NCBI RefSeq assembly: GCF_033118175.1 | Contig: NC_083701.1 | Location: 69,835,001 to 69,899,000, forward strand | DNA: 64,000 nucleotides | DNA from: Dama dama | Lineage: Eukaryota; Chordata; Mammalia; Artiodactyla; Cervidae | Reading direction: 5' to 3' | Shown: piece after piece, positions 20,437 through 31,475 of the stretch | Position numbering within the stretch: position 1 is the first letter of the stretch | Layout: each line of letters starts with the position of its first letter | Translations under genes and position numbers: made by a program | The notes under the pieces: generated by a model | The model's database searches: none | The model's input: only the letters and a program-made list of their open reading frames with translations | What the model was told of the DNA's origin: nothing

Positions 20437-22031
20437 ATTTTTAACATTTTATTTTATATTATAGCATAGCCCATTGACGACACTGTGATAGTTTCAGGCA
20501 CACAGCAGAGCAACCCAACCATACATATACATGCATCCATTCTCCCCCAAACTTCCCTCATTCAGGCTGCCGTCTAATATTCAGCTGAGTGCCCAGTAGG
20601 TCCTTATTGATTACCCATTTTAAGTAAAGCAGTGTGTGCATGTCATTCTTAAAGTCCTGTCTCTTCCACTCACCCTTCCCCCCTGGTAACCACGTTGTTC
20701 TGTAAGTCTGTGAGTCTGTTTCTGTTTTGTAAATGAGTTCATTTGTATCATTTCTTTCTAGATTCCACATGTGAGGACTATTACACAGTCTTTCTCTTTC
20801 TGTGTCTGACATTTCACTCAGGATGACCATCTCCAGGTCCATCCATGTTGCTGCAGATGGCTTTGGTTCATTCTCCTTAATGTCTGAGTGATACTGCAGC
20901 CATGAAATTAAAAGACGCTTACTCCTTGGAAGGAAAGTTATGACTAATGTAGACAGCATAGTAAAAAGTAGAGACACTACTTTGACAGCAAAAGTCCATC
21001 TAGTCAAAGCTATGGGTTTTCCCAGTGGTCATGTATGGATGTGAGAGTTGGACTTTGAAGAAAGCTGAGCACCAAACAATTGGTGCTTTTGAACTGTGGT
21101 GTTGGGGAAGACTCTTGAGAGTCCCTTGGACTGCAAGGAGATCCAACCAGTCCATCCTGAAGGAGATCAGTCCTGGGTGTTCATTGGAAGGACTGATGCT
21201 GAAGCTGAAACTCCAATACTTTGGCCACTTCATGCGAAGAGTTAACTCATTGGAAAAGACCCTGATGCTGGGAGGGATTGGGGGCAGGAGGAGAAGGGGA
21301 CAACAGAGAATGAGATGGCTAGATGGCATCACTGACTCGATGGACATGAATTTGAGTAAACTCCGGGAGTTTGTGATGGACAGGGAGGCCTGGCGTGCTG
21401 CGATTCACAGGGTTGCAAAGAGTCGGACACGACTGAGTGACTGAACTGAACTGAATATTCAGTTGTATACTTGTCCCACATTGTCCACATCCATTCCTCT
21501 GTTGATGGACATTTACGCTGCTTTCTTTTCTTAGCTATTGTAGCCAATAGCTGCAGTGAATATTGGGGTATATGTACCATTTTGGAACATATTTTTCTCT
21601 GGAAATTTACCTAGGAATGTAATTGCAGGGTCATATAGTGGCTTAATTTTTAGTTTTCAAGGAACCTCCATACTGTTCTCTATATTAGCTGTACTGATAT
21701 ACATTCCCACCAACAGTGTAAGAGAGTTCTTTTCTATCCACACCCTATCCAACATTAGTTATTTTTGGATTTTTTGATGATAGTTATTCTGACTGGTGTG
21801 AGGGGATAGCTCATTGCACCTTTTATTTGCATTTCTCTAATAATTAGTGATGTTAAACCTCTTTTCATGTAAATCTTGACCATCTGTAAGTCTTCTTTGG
21901 AGGAATATCTATTTAGTTTTTCTGCCTATTGGATTGCTTATTTTGATGATATTAAACCTCATGGGCTTCTGTTAATTTTCAAGACTAATACCTTGTCAGT
22001 CACATCACTAGCAAATGTTTTCTGCCAGTCT
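20437..22031 (-). mobile_element. L1 3' end, antisense, split by BovB
   Basis: Antisense L1 3' UTR and ORF2 terminus at 20437-20893 ('gtctgtttctgttttgtaaa', 'gtccatccatgttgctgcag') and 21455-22031 ('gttgatggacatttacgctg', 'ggaacctccatactgttctc', 'attcccaccaacagtgtaag'). A sense BovB occupies 20894-21454, and the right side abuts another BovB. No intact frame. Confidence 0.92.
20894..21454 (+). mobile_element. BovB 3' fragment, sense, within L1
   Basis: Begins 'gcagccatgaaattaaaaga' and ends with (CTGAA)n as 'actgaactgaactgaa'. The frame at 21025-21444 reads the BovB C-terminal region for 139 residues, including WTLKKAEHQTIGAFELWCW and RRRRGQQRMRWLDGITDSMD. It is an open frame lacking the RT core, so it is inert. 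Confidence 0.96.
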
Positions 22032-22968
22032 GTTCAGTTCAGTTCAGTCCAGTCCCTTGCCATGTCTGACTCTTTGCGAGCCCGTGGACTGCAGCATCCC
22101 AGGCTTCCCTGTCCGTCACCAACTCCCAGAGCTTGCTCAAACTCATGTCCATCAGGTTGGTGACTCAATGGATGATGCCATCCAACCATCTCATCCTCTG
22201 TCATCCCCTTCTCCTTCTGTCTTCAGTCTTGTCCAGCATCAGTGTCTTTCTAATGAGTCAGTTCTTTGTATCAGGTGGCCAAAGGATTGGAGTTTCAGCT
22301 TCAGTATCAGCCCTTCCAATGAATATTCAGGACTGATCTCCTTTAGGATGGACTGGTTGGCTCTCCTTGCAGTCCAAGAGACTCTCAAGGGTCTTCTCCA
22401 ACACCACAGTTCAAAAGCATCAATTCTTCCATCCTCACCTTTTGTTATGGTCCAACTCTCACATCCATACATGACTACTGGAAAAAAAACATAGCTTTGA
22501 CTACACTGACCTTTGTTAACAAAGTAATGTCTCTGCTTTTTAATATGCTGTCTAGGTTGGTCAGAGCTTTTCTTCCAAGGAACAAGTGTCTTTTAATTTC
22601 ATGGCTGCAGTCACCAACTGCAGTGATTTGGGAGCCCCCCCCCAAAATAAAGTCTGTCACTGTTTCCATGAAGTGATGGGACTGGATGCTGTGATCTTAG
22701 TTTTCTGAATGTTGAGCTTTAAGCCAACTTTTTCACTCTCCTCTTTCACTTTCATCAAGAGGCTCTTTAGTTCTTCTTCCCTTTCTGCCATAAGGGTGGT
22801 GTCATCTGCATATCTGAGATTATTGATATTTCTCCTGGCAATCTTGATCCCAGCTTGTGCTTCATCCAGCCCAGCGTTTCTCATGATGTACTCTGCATAT
22901 AAGTTAAATAGGCAGGGTGACAATATTCAGCCTTGGTGTGTTCCTTTCCCAGTCTGGAACCAGTTAAA
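22032..22968 (-). mobile_element. BovB 3' fragment, antisense
   Basis: Starts 'gttcagttcagttcagtcca'. It runs through the complete 3' tail and the C-terminal RT to about 'agtctggaaccagtt'. Together with 20894-21454 it forms an inverted pair about 580 bp apart. Contains a C8 tract near 22637. Confidence 0.96.
22239..22923 (-). pseudogene. BovB RT C-terminal part with YADD box retained
   Basis: The frame at 22657-22923 reads RT sequence from CLFNLYAEYIMRNAGL through NNLRYADDTTLMAE. The catalytic YADD is intact at residues 38-41 of that frame. It then breaks into 22475-22669 and 22239-22472, so the frame is lost at least twice. The upstream motif A lies outside the truncated copy. Confidence 0.93.
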
Positions 22969-23202
22969 CCAGTTTATCACTATTAGAGAACACCAACTAT
23001 CCTATACGATTCAAAGAATAGAGAGGCATGATATTGCAAATATCTATTAGATAATATAATCTACTGAGGCAGACATTTGTAAGTTTTATGATATTCAGAT
23101 TCTATGCCTAAAATGTTCTACTGAAATGAAATTAGACAGCCAATGCTTACGTTGATTTTCCTAGGTAAGACGGAAAGATGCTTTCAAAATAGTATTTTGG
23201 AG

Positions 23203-23300
23203 ACTTCCCTGGTGGTCCAGTGGTTAAGAATCTGCCTGCCAGACCAAGAGAGTGAGGTTTTAATCATACAAGACTCAGATCCAGGACTTGGAACTCAGAA
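23203..23300 (+). mobile_element. tRNA-derived SINE head (CHR/ART2-type)
   Basis: Contains 'gacttccctggtggtccagt' and 'ggttaagaatctgcctgcca'. The downstream body is unrecognisable. Truncated. Confidence 0.75.
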
Positions 23301-23335
23301 AACTTCCAATTCGGTGTTTATTCTCCAAACTGAGA

Positions 23336-23553
23336 CAGTGTGCCTGCTCAGTTGCCTAAATCATGTCCGACTCTTCATAATCCTATGGACTGTAGCCCGC
23401 CAGGCTCCTCTGTCCATGGGACTCTCCAGGCAAGAACACTGGAGTGTGTCGCCATGCCCTCCTCCAGGGGAACCTTCCCAAAGGGATCAAACCCGCATCT
23501 CCTGCAGTTCCTGCACGGCAGGATTCTTTACCACTGAGCCAAGCAGACAAGCC
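23336..23553 (-). mobile_element. Bov-tA SINE, antisense
   Basis: Bov-A part (CATGTCCGACTCTTCATAAT ... CCAGGCAAGAACACTGGAG) followed by the complement of the tRNA head (GATTCTTTACCACTGAGCC). Confidence 0.95.
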
Positions 23554-24183
23554 CAGTGGAGGCAGCACTATGCCCCATTTCGACAGGCAGTCACCAGAGC
23601 TATAGTTGTGCACGTCCCTGTATTAATACTGAGCAGGACTCTGGGGTTCTGGAGTACAAATTCTTTCTGTGTCTCTCCGTTTCCTGTGGGAAGGATATTG
23701 GCTTCATTCAGCATCTTTGACCCTCCCTGAGGTCCTAAGCGCAGATTCAAACGGTTGCTAATCAGAGAAGGGAGGGGATACAGAAACGGGGAGGAGTGTC
23801 ACATGGTGGGACAGCCTTGGGGCAGAGTCCTGGGTCCTACTGAAAGGATATGCAGAGCAATGTCTTTGAGTTCTTCGGCAGAACTGGGGTCACCTCCTGG
23901 AACATCGCACCATTACCTCACCACCCACTGAGCAGAAGAAAGTCACATACCCTGGAGCCTTCCCCCCAGATTTTGCATTCCTTTTCTGGGCCCGGTGATA
24001 ACTATGTTAGGCCTCCTCTTGGGCCCCAGTCTGTTTCACCTCTAACAGAGTCCAAATTCAGGCTAAATTGCTATTACTGTGAGGGTGAATGCTGATTTCT
24101 GGCACAGAATACCTTGACTTAGATCAGGTAGAGAGAGGGAGACTTCTGCTCTGATAGACAGGACTACACCCACTTCCGTGCTG
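23554..24183. other. Unassigned DNA
   Basis: Moderate GC. No recognised gene or repeat. Confidence 0.45.
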
Positions 24184-24403
24184 CATGCTAAGTCCACTTC
24201 AGTCCTGTCTGACTCCTTGCAACCCTACGGACTATAGCCCTCCAGGCTCCTCTGTCCATGGGATTCTCCAAGGAAGAATTCTGAAGTAGGTTGCCATGCT
24301 CTCTTCCAGGGGATCTTCCCCACCCAGAGACAGAAACCGAGTGTCTTATGTCTCCTGCATTGGCAGGCAAGTTCATTACCGCTAGAACCACCTGGGAAGC
24401 CCC
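24184..24403 (-). mobile_element. Bov-tA SINE, antisense
   Basis: From 'ctaagtccacttcagtcctg' through 'ccatgggattctccaaggaa' to the complement of the tRNA head, 'accacctgggaagcccc'. Confidence 0.95.
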
Positions 24404-24491
24404 ATCCCAGCAGGAAGTAATTACAAAAGAAAGACACCTTTGCCCCAGTTCCCAAGAAGTATGTTGAGTAGGAAGTCTCTCAGGGAGCAAT

Positions 24492-24972
24492 TGTTAGGAG
24501 AAACACACTGACTGAAACCAGCCACCCTGGCCAGGCACCATAGTGACCATTTGTGGGGGTTAATTTTTGACAGGAGATCCTCTGACAGAGGAGCCTGGTG
24601 GGCTACGGCCCATAGGGTCATAATAGTCGGCCATGACTGAAGCAACTTAGCTCGCACACCGAGCAAGGAACGTGGAACTAATAAGCCACCACCAATAACC
24701 AGAAGAGTTCAGGAAAGGTCAAAAGGAGACACCGCATGTCCTACCACCTCTCAGAATCCTTCTCGCTGGCATCCATGTTGGCTGAACAATGCATGCACCA
24801 TCAGGAAGGACCCTGAGTCAGAGTGATTGGACAAAGACAACGCAGAAACGAATCTCATCACCATAAAACATAACCCAGCAAGCCACAAGGCAGAGTAATC
24901 CTCCTGGCTTCCTTTACCCTCTTGCTCTCTGCCCGGGCACCCCTTCCCAATAAAAATATCTTGCTTTGTCAG
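24492..24972 (+). mobile_element. Endogenous retrovirus LTR (U3-R), interrupted by Bov-tA
   Basis: Ruminant ERV LTR-like sequence: 'ctgaaaccagccaccctggc', 'aggaaggaccctgagtcaga', 'gtgattggacaaagacaacg', a GC-rich pre-poly(A) stretch and AATAAA at 24949-24954. It ends 18 nt after the signal, in CAG followed directly by A10. No U5 follows. A Bov-tA scrap occupies about 24588-24655. The 5' limit is approximate. Confidence 0.7.
24588..24655 (+). mobile_element. Bov-tA 3' scrap in LTR
   Basis: 'aggagcctggtgggctacgg', 'cccatagggtcataatagtc', 'ggccatgactgaagcaactt': the Bov-A terminus in sense orientation. No tRNA head. Confidence 0.88.
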
Positions 24973-24982
24973 AAAAAAAAAA

Positions 24983-25270
24983 GAATCTTCCTGCCAATGC
25001 AGGGGACACAGCTCCCACCCCGGGTCCAGGCAGATCCCACAAGCTGCGGGGCAGCTAAGCCCGTGGACCACAATTACGGAGCCTGGGTGCTCAGCACGGA
25101 AGCCCTGGAGCCTCTACTGAAGTGTAGCTCCCGCAGCCCGAGAGCCTGCGCTCCGCCACAAAAGAAGCCAGCGCAGGCAGAGGCCCGTGCAAGACAACGA
25201 GAGAACAGGCCTGCTCACCGCGTCAGGAGAAAGCCCGTGTGTAGCAAAGAAGATCCAGGGCAACCAACAC
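24983..25270 (+). mobile_element. CHR-type SINE, 5'-truncated
   Basis: 'cctgccaatgcaggggacac', 'gcagatcccacaagctgcgg', 'cagctaagcccgtggaccac' and then repeated 'agcccgtg/aagaagcc' units, ending in 'gtagcaaagaagatccaggg'. The first part of the tRNA head is missing, joined to the A10 tract at 24973-24982. Confidence 0.9.
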
Positions 25271-26679
25271 GGAAATTTTTCCAGAATAGTTTTTCTATTC
25301 ACAAATTATCATGATTAAAAGTTAAATTTTTGTGGGCCAGGTTTTCTTGCCATGTATTAAGGAAGCAGCATGCAAATAGTTAATGTTTTCTCACTATGTT
25401 GTGAGAAAGAAGGGCAATAATTGCGCTGCTATACAGTTTAATGGTATTAAACAGAACTTCGGGTCTTACGAAGATCACAGTTTTGACTTCCAACCATAAT
25501 AGTGTAGTTGGCAAGGCCGTGATTATAGAAAGAATGAGAGCGATCTTGTAAAACTGATATCTTACCACTTTGGATACATATAACGTTGTATCCTTTTCTT
25601 CTCCTTACATTTTAAAATAGTATTCAAACACATGAATCACTTGACTATAAACAGAAAACATAAAGAGTTTTACATTTCAAGCTTGTTATTGTGATCTTAG
25701 TAACTATGGTTTATGACTTCCTTACAAATTCACGTAAAATTTGAAACACTAAGCAATTACTGAGAAACAATTATCTGTAGTTCCCCACTGAATTTTCTTT
25801 GTCAAAGCTTTTATCAATTTTTATCATCTATATTTTTCACAAAATGATCATTCTACTATGTTTACATGTCCAGTGTACTTTTTTCAATTAGCTTTATTAT
25901 GTGAAGAGTTTTTCTTTAGTCTCTAAATTTTTTAATCTTATGGTTATATAATAGTACAATAAATTGATATTCCATGATTTATTTGACTGTTATTCCAATC
26001 ATGATACTATTTGTTTCATTATTTTTTATCTTTAACATTTCATTTCTATAGATATCTCTGAAAAAGCAATGCCTTTAAAAATTTACTTAAATTCCAATAT
26101 TCTATAAATCTCACTAATTTCCATACAGATGACCATATTATTTTTTCCTTATAATATACTTTGAATCTTTTCCCCTTTTTCTTTTTTTGTTGATATTTGT
26201 ATGTTTTTTGTTACTAATTCTTTGCATTTTTTTTCAGTCTCTTTAGGCTGTAGATGTTTCTAAACACCTATCACCATCTCCTTCAGTTCACAACTAATTT
26301 CTGTCACTGACTTCTGTTTTACTTTGATGTCATATGAAGTTCAATTTATCGTAATGCTCACAAGAATAAGCATACAAAAAATGCAATAATTTACATAAAC
26401 ATTTCAAAACATTGCTTGCATATACCTAGCAATCTTCAAATAAATTGCCCTGGAAGATTTTTACTTTGGCTCAAAATTCCCACCATTATGTGAAGCATTT
26501 TTCCTATATTGGACTATTCCTGAAAAGCAGCTATTGTTCTTATAATAAAAACCACAGTGTATTACTCTGAATGCTTATGCTCTTTGTTTTCCAATAATTA
26601 TCCATGTAACCCTTCAGAATGGCTACCAACATATCATTAAATATGGTGGCTTTAAAGATTGTGACAAATGAGTACAATC
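25271..26679. other. Unassigned AT-rich DNA
   Basis: No recognised gene or repeat. Possible very old antisense L1 traces near 25930-26040 are too weak to call. Confidence 0.45.
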
Positions 26680-28738
26680 CTACTCATTTCACATGACAGC
26701 AAGATTATGCTCAAAATGCTTCCAGCTAGGGTTATATCTGGTAGACAGTGCCTGAAGAACTATGGAAGGAGATTTGTAACACTGTATAGGAGGCAGCGAT
26801 CAAAATCCAACCCCAAGAAAAAGAAATGTAAAAATGCAAAATGGTTGTCCAAGAAGGCCATACAAATAGCTGACAAAAGACGAGAAGCCAAAGGCAAAGG
26901 AGAAAAGGAAAGATATACCGTTTCTGAATGCAGAGTTCCAAAGAGTAGCAAGGAGAGATAGAAAGCCTTCCTCCGTATCAATGCAAAAAAATCAAGGAAA
27001 ACAATAAAATGAGAAAGACTAGAGATCTCTTCAAAAGAATTAGAGATACCAAGGGAACATTTCATGCAAAGAAGGGCACAAGAAAGGACAGAAACAGTAA
27101 GGATCTAACAGAAGCAGAAGATATTAAGAAGAGGTGGCAAGAATACCCAGAAGAACTATATAAAAAAAGATCTTAATGTCCCAGATAACCACGATGGTGT
27201 GATCACTCACCTAGAGCCAGACATACTGGGATGCAAAGTCAAGTGGACCTTAGGAAGCGTCACTACGAACAAAGCAAGTGGATGTGATGGAATTCCAGCT
27301 GAGCTATTTCAAATCCTAAAAGATGATGATGTGAAAGTGCTACACTCAATATGGCAGCAGATTTGGAAAACTCAGCAGTGGCCACAGAACTAGAAAAGAT
27401 CAGTTTTCATTCCAATCCCAAAGAAAAGCAATGTCAAAGAACGTTCAAACTGCCGCACAATGGCACTATTTCACATGCTCGAAAGTAATGCTCAACATTC
27501 ACCAAGATAAGCTTCAACAGTATGTGAACTGAGAACTTCTAGAGGTTCAAGCTGGCTTTAGAAAAGGCAGAAGAACCAGAGATCAAATTGCCAACATCTG
27601 TTGGATCACAGAGAAAACAAGAGAATTCCAGAAAAAATCTACTTCTGCTTCATTGACCATGCTAAAACCTTTGACTGTGTGGATCACAACAAACTGGAAT
27701 ATTCTTATAGGGATGAGAATAACAGACTTCCTTACCTGCCTCCTGAGAAACCTGTATGAAGGTCAACAAGCAACAGCTAGAACCGGACATGGACCAACAG
27801 ACTGGTTCCAAATTGGGAAAGGAGTACAGCAAGGCTGTATATTGTCACCCTGCTTATTTAACTTATATGCAGAATACATAATACAAATGCCAGACTGGAT
27901 AAAGCACAAGCTGGGATCAAGATTATCAGGAGAAATATCAATTTAATAACCTGAGATATGCAGATGACACCACCCTAATGACAGAAAGTGAAGAAGAACT
28001 AAAGAGCCTCTTGATGAAAATGAAAGAGGAGAGTGGAAAAAGCTGTCTTAAAACTCAACATTCAAGAAACTAAGATCAAGGCATCTGGTCCCATCACTTC
28101 ATAGCAAATAGATGAGGGAAAAAATGGAAACAGTGACAGACTTCATTTTGTTGGGCTCCAAAATCACTGTAGATGGTGACTGTAGCCATGAAATTAAAAG
28201 ACACTTGCTCCTTGGAAGAAAAGCTATGACAAACCTAGACAGCATATTAAAAATTAGAGACATTGCTTTGCCAACAAAGGTCTGTAAAGTCAAAGCTGTG
28301 TTTTTTCCAGCAGTCATGTACAGATGTGAGATTTGGACCATAAAGAAGGCTGAGCACCAAAGAATTGATGCTTTTGAACTGTGGTGTTGAAGATGACCCT
28401 TGAGAGTCCTTTGGACAGCAGGGAGATCCAACCAGTCAATCCTAAAGGAAATCAGTCCTGAATATTCATCAGAAGGACTGATGCTGAAGCTGAAACTCCA
28501 AACATTTGGCCACCTGATGTGAAGAACTGACTCATTGGAAAAGACTCTGAAGCTAGGAAAGATTGAGGTCAGGAGGAGGAGGGGATGACAGAGGATGAGA
28601 TGGCTGATGGCATTGAGGACTCAGTGGACATGAGTTTTAGCAAATTCTAGCAGATAGTGAAAGGATAGGAAAGCCTGGTGTGCTGCACTCCATGAGTTCA
28701 AAATGAGTTGGACATGACTTAGCGACTGAACAACAACA
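26680..28738 (+). mobile_element. BovB LINE, 2.06 kb, sense
   Basis: The longest BovB in the window. It contains the basic linker before RT, the whole RT and the 3' tail, ending 'gactgaacaacaacaaa'. The first 55 bp (26680-26735) read as an internal RT segment (LISHDSKIMLKML) placed ahead of the upstream linker, a non-colinear junction. No endonuclease domain. Confidence 0.95.
26740..28390 (+). pseudogene. Decayed BovB linker and reverse transcriptase
   Basis: Order along the strand: a basic linker at 26740-26961 (IADKRREAKGKGEKERYT); RT fingers at 27199-27393 (VTTNKASGCDGIPAELFQ, stopping at QNstop where the family reads QDW); a motif A region near 27640-27680 that reads FIDHAKTFDCVDH across a frame change; the QQGCILSPCLFNLYAEYI box at 27653-27946; YADDTTLM near 27955-27975 in a further frame; and the C-terminal part at 28112-28390. 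There are multiple stops and frameshifts, so it is inactive. Confidence 0.93.
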
Positions 28739-28808
28739 AATGATCCTACAATCCTACTCCTGGCCACATATCCAGAGAAAATCATATTTCAAAAAGACAA
28801 ATGCACCC

Positions 28809-28932
28809 TGAGACTTCCTTGGGAGGCCAGTGGTGAAGACTGCACTTACAATGCAAGGGGCCTGGGTTCAATCCTTGGTGAGGGAATTAAGATTCCTCAA
28901 TCCTCAGGTACAACCAAAAAAAGAAAGAATAC
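28809..28932 (+). mobile_element. tRNA-derived SINE inside L1
   Basis: 'gacttccttgggaggccagt', 'acaatgcaaggggcctgggt', 'tcaatccttggtgagggaat', then A-rich. Flanked by ATGCACCC (28801-28808 and 28933-28940). CHR/ART2-like head. Confidence 0.88.
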
Positions 28933-29165
28933 ATGCACCCCTGTGTTTATTGCTACACTATTTATAGTAGCCAAGACAAGAAGGCACCCTAAATGACTAT
29001 CAACAGATAAATGGAATAACAAGATGTGGTATATATTTGCAATGGATTATTACTCAGCCATAACAGAGAATGAAATAGTTACTTTTGCAGCAACATGGGT
29101 AGACATGAGATTATCCTATTCAGGGAAGTAAGCCAAAGACAAATGTCATATGATATTGCTTATAT

Positions 29166-29372
29166 TAGGGGTCACCAACACCAGTCCACAGCCTGTTAGG
29201 AACCCTTCCACACAGCAGGAGGTGAGTGAAGGGCAAGCAGGCAAAACTTCATCTGCTGCTCCCCAAAGCCCATCACTCACACTGCCATCTGAACCCCCCT
29301 CCCGGCCCTGTGCATGGAAACACTGTCTTCTATGAAACTGGTCCCTGGTGCCAAAAACAATGGGGGCCACTG
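29166..29372 (+). mobile_element. Non-autonomous hAT DNA transposon, MER1/Charlie-type
   Basis: A 207-bp element with imperfect terminal inverted repeats (TAGGGGTCACCAAC at left; complement of the right end CAGTGGCCCCCATTG). Internal blocks are 'cagcctgttaggaaccc', 'cacacagcaggaggtgagtg' and 'actggtccctggtgccaaaa'. The 8-bp TSD GCTTATAT is exact (29158-29165 and 29373-29380). Removing the element and one TSD restores continuous L1 sequence. No transposase is encoded. The family name is from recall of the MER1 consensus. Confidence 0.85.
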
Positions 29373-29834
29373 GCTTATATGTGGAATCTTAAAAAAATAA
29401 TACAAATGAAGTCATTTACAGAGCAAAAAAGAGACTCACAGATACAGAAAACAAAGTTATGGTCACCAAAGGGGAAAGGGTGATGGGGGAAGGGATAAAT
29501 TAGGAAGTTGGGATCAACATACACACACTACTAAATATAAAATAGATAACTAACAAAAACCTACTGTAAAGCGCAGGGTTCTATACTCAATATTTTGTAA
29601 TGACTTATCTAGGAAAAGAATCTGAAAAGAAATATATACATAGACACATATAACCACTGTGCTATACACCTGACACTAAGACAATATTGTAAATCAATTG
29701 CTCTTCAATTAAAAAATAAAATTTAAAAAATTGTCTAAGCCCGATTTATTTAGATAATTTTCAACTTGGATAATTTCAACTAAATTTTTTTTAAGTGTAT
29801 TAAATATCAAGAGTCAGAAAACACACTTCTTTTT

Positions 29835-30010
29835 AGGACCTACTATGTTTTATACCTGTATCATTCTATCTAATCCTCACAACAGCATGAAGAAGGTATT
29901 TTAATGGCAAATTTGCAATTGAGAAAACTGAGCCTTAGAGGAATTACTAATAAACTAGTTTACAGAGCAGTTAATAGCAAGACCTTTAGCCCAAAGATGT
30001 GACTACTCTT
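29835..30010 (+). mobile_element. MIR SINE
   Basis: 'cctactatgttttatacctg', 'ctaatcctcacaacagcatg', 'gagaaaactgagccttagag' and 'agcaagacctttagcccaaa' follow the MIR order. Confidence 0.8.
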
Positions 30011-30962
30011 CCTTTTTCTGTTATGTGCATCTAATTTAGTTGATAATTTGTAGTTCTAGCTAATGTCACAAACCAACCTCATGTACCAACTTACTAAAAA
30101 AATTTCTCAAAACCAAATTAGAATAGAAAAGTGCCACTCATCTTAGACATACATGATGTACTGTTGACAAAGAAGAAATTCATTTTTAATACTTCAGCAT
30201 ATCATTAGGGAGACAAGCTGAGTGAATGGAGCCTGGCATTTATCACTGAACCCAGATAAAGAGTCACTGAATTATGGTATTCCGCGACCTTCTTCCTGAC
30301 AGCCACTGACAGTGTTTGTGATTACTTCGGCAGTCTTCTCTGCTTTAAACCCAGGGCACTGGCAAGGGGGAGTGGATGCTCCAATGGAAGCCTCTTAGAT
30401 GTAGGATCCTTCTTTTCTTAAATTCCATGATCTCTGGGTGTACCTATACTTGACGGTCTGTTTTTTTTAACATATGATCATGAAAAAAGGTGAGAATTAA
30501 TTATCTGTCTTTTAATATATGATCAAAAAAATAGTAAGTGATACTTTCTTCACAGCTCTTACCTTGTAAGATTTCACGGCAAGTAATAAAAATTAGACAC
30601 CTTGCAGAAGATAATACCTATCCCCCAAACTGGATCTCTACCTCTGGATCAGTACTAACTTAAAAATGCAATATTGAAGGCAGCATAAAGCACTGACAAT
30701 ATGAGAGAGAATTTGCTCTCTGTGCGGCTTAGTAGATCCCAAGGCATCCACTGACAACGGACAGCTCCCTGTGAGCAGATTTGATCCAGTCCATGAACAT
30801 TACTAGACAAGTAGAAAGACTGGACTCACAGCCTGCATCCACTCATTCTGTTGTCCTCACAAAACCATCACGAGGCAATAATATCACTCGAGAATCGCCT
30901 TGCTGAGACAACTGCTTCAGAGAAATATTTTACTTAGCAGAGGCAACTTTGCAGTTAAGATA
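30011..30962. other. Unassigned DNA
   Basis: No supported gene or repeat. Confidence 0.45.
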
Positions 30963-31180
30963 ATGCTGCTGCTGCTGCTTAGACCTTCGGTCGTGTCCGA
31001 CTCTGTGCGATCCTATGGACTGCAGCCTGCCAGGCTCCTCCGTCCATGGGATTCTCTAGGCAAGAGTAGTAGAGTGGGTTGCCATGCACTCCTCCAGGGG
31101 ATCTTCCCGACTGAGGGATCGAACCCGGGCCTCTGGCATTGCAGGCAGATTCTTTACCGCTGAGTCACCAGGGAAACCCT
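30963..31180 (-). mobile_element. Bov-tA SINE, antisense
   Basis: Starts with (CTG)n, then GTCGTGTCCGACTCTGTGCG, and ends with the complement of the tRNA head, GAGTCACCAGGGAAACCC. Confidence 0.96.
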
Positions 31181-31261
31181 AGGAAAATTCTACTCACAGA
31201 ATGTGCCGACATAATTTTCTCGGAATATCCTGATGCAGAGATGACTTTTGTGTTTGTGTGC

Positions 31262-31475
31262 ACATGTACTGAGTCATATCAGTCGTGTCTGACTCTGCAA
31301 CCCTAAGAACTGTAGCCCACCAGGCTCCTCTGTCCATGCGACTCTTCAGACAAGAATACTGGAGTGGGTTGCCATGCCCTCCTCCTCCAGGGGATTTTCC
31401 TGACCCAGAGATGGAACCCAAGTCTCTTATGTCTCCTGCCTTGACAGGGGGTTCTTTAGCCCAGGTGCCAAGGAT
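31262..31475 (-). mobile_element. Bov-tA SINE, antisense
   Basis: 'atcagtcgtgtctgactctg' to the complement of a decayed tRNA head around 'gggttctttagcccaggtg'. A CTC duplication within the 'cctcctcctcc' segment. Confidence 0.94.

Larger units (their letters stand above)
28739..29730 (+). mobile_element. L1 3' end, sense, with two nested insertions
   Basis: L1 ORF2 terminus and 3' UTR in three pieces (28739-28808, 28933-29165, 29373-29730): 'cctactcctggccacatatc', 'aatggattattactcagcca', 'gcttatatgtggaatctt', 'tatacacctgacactaagac', then an A-rich tail. Interrupted by a SINE and by a hAT transposon. Confidence 0.93.

Noticed and set aside
20046..22031. L1 twin-priming inversion joining the sense ORF2 piece and the antisense 3' end
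   Set aside because: The inverted segment lies on the 3' side of the antisense element, the wrong side for twin priming. Two separate L1 fragments fit better.
24922..25314. 130-codon frame rich in Arg, Pro and Ala
   Set aside because: It reads through the LTR end and the GC-rich CHR SINE; composition explains the openness.
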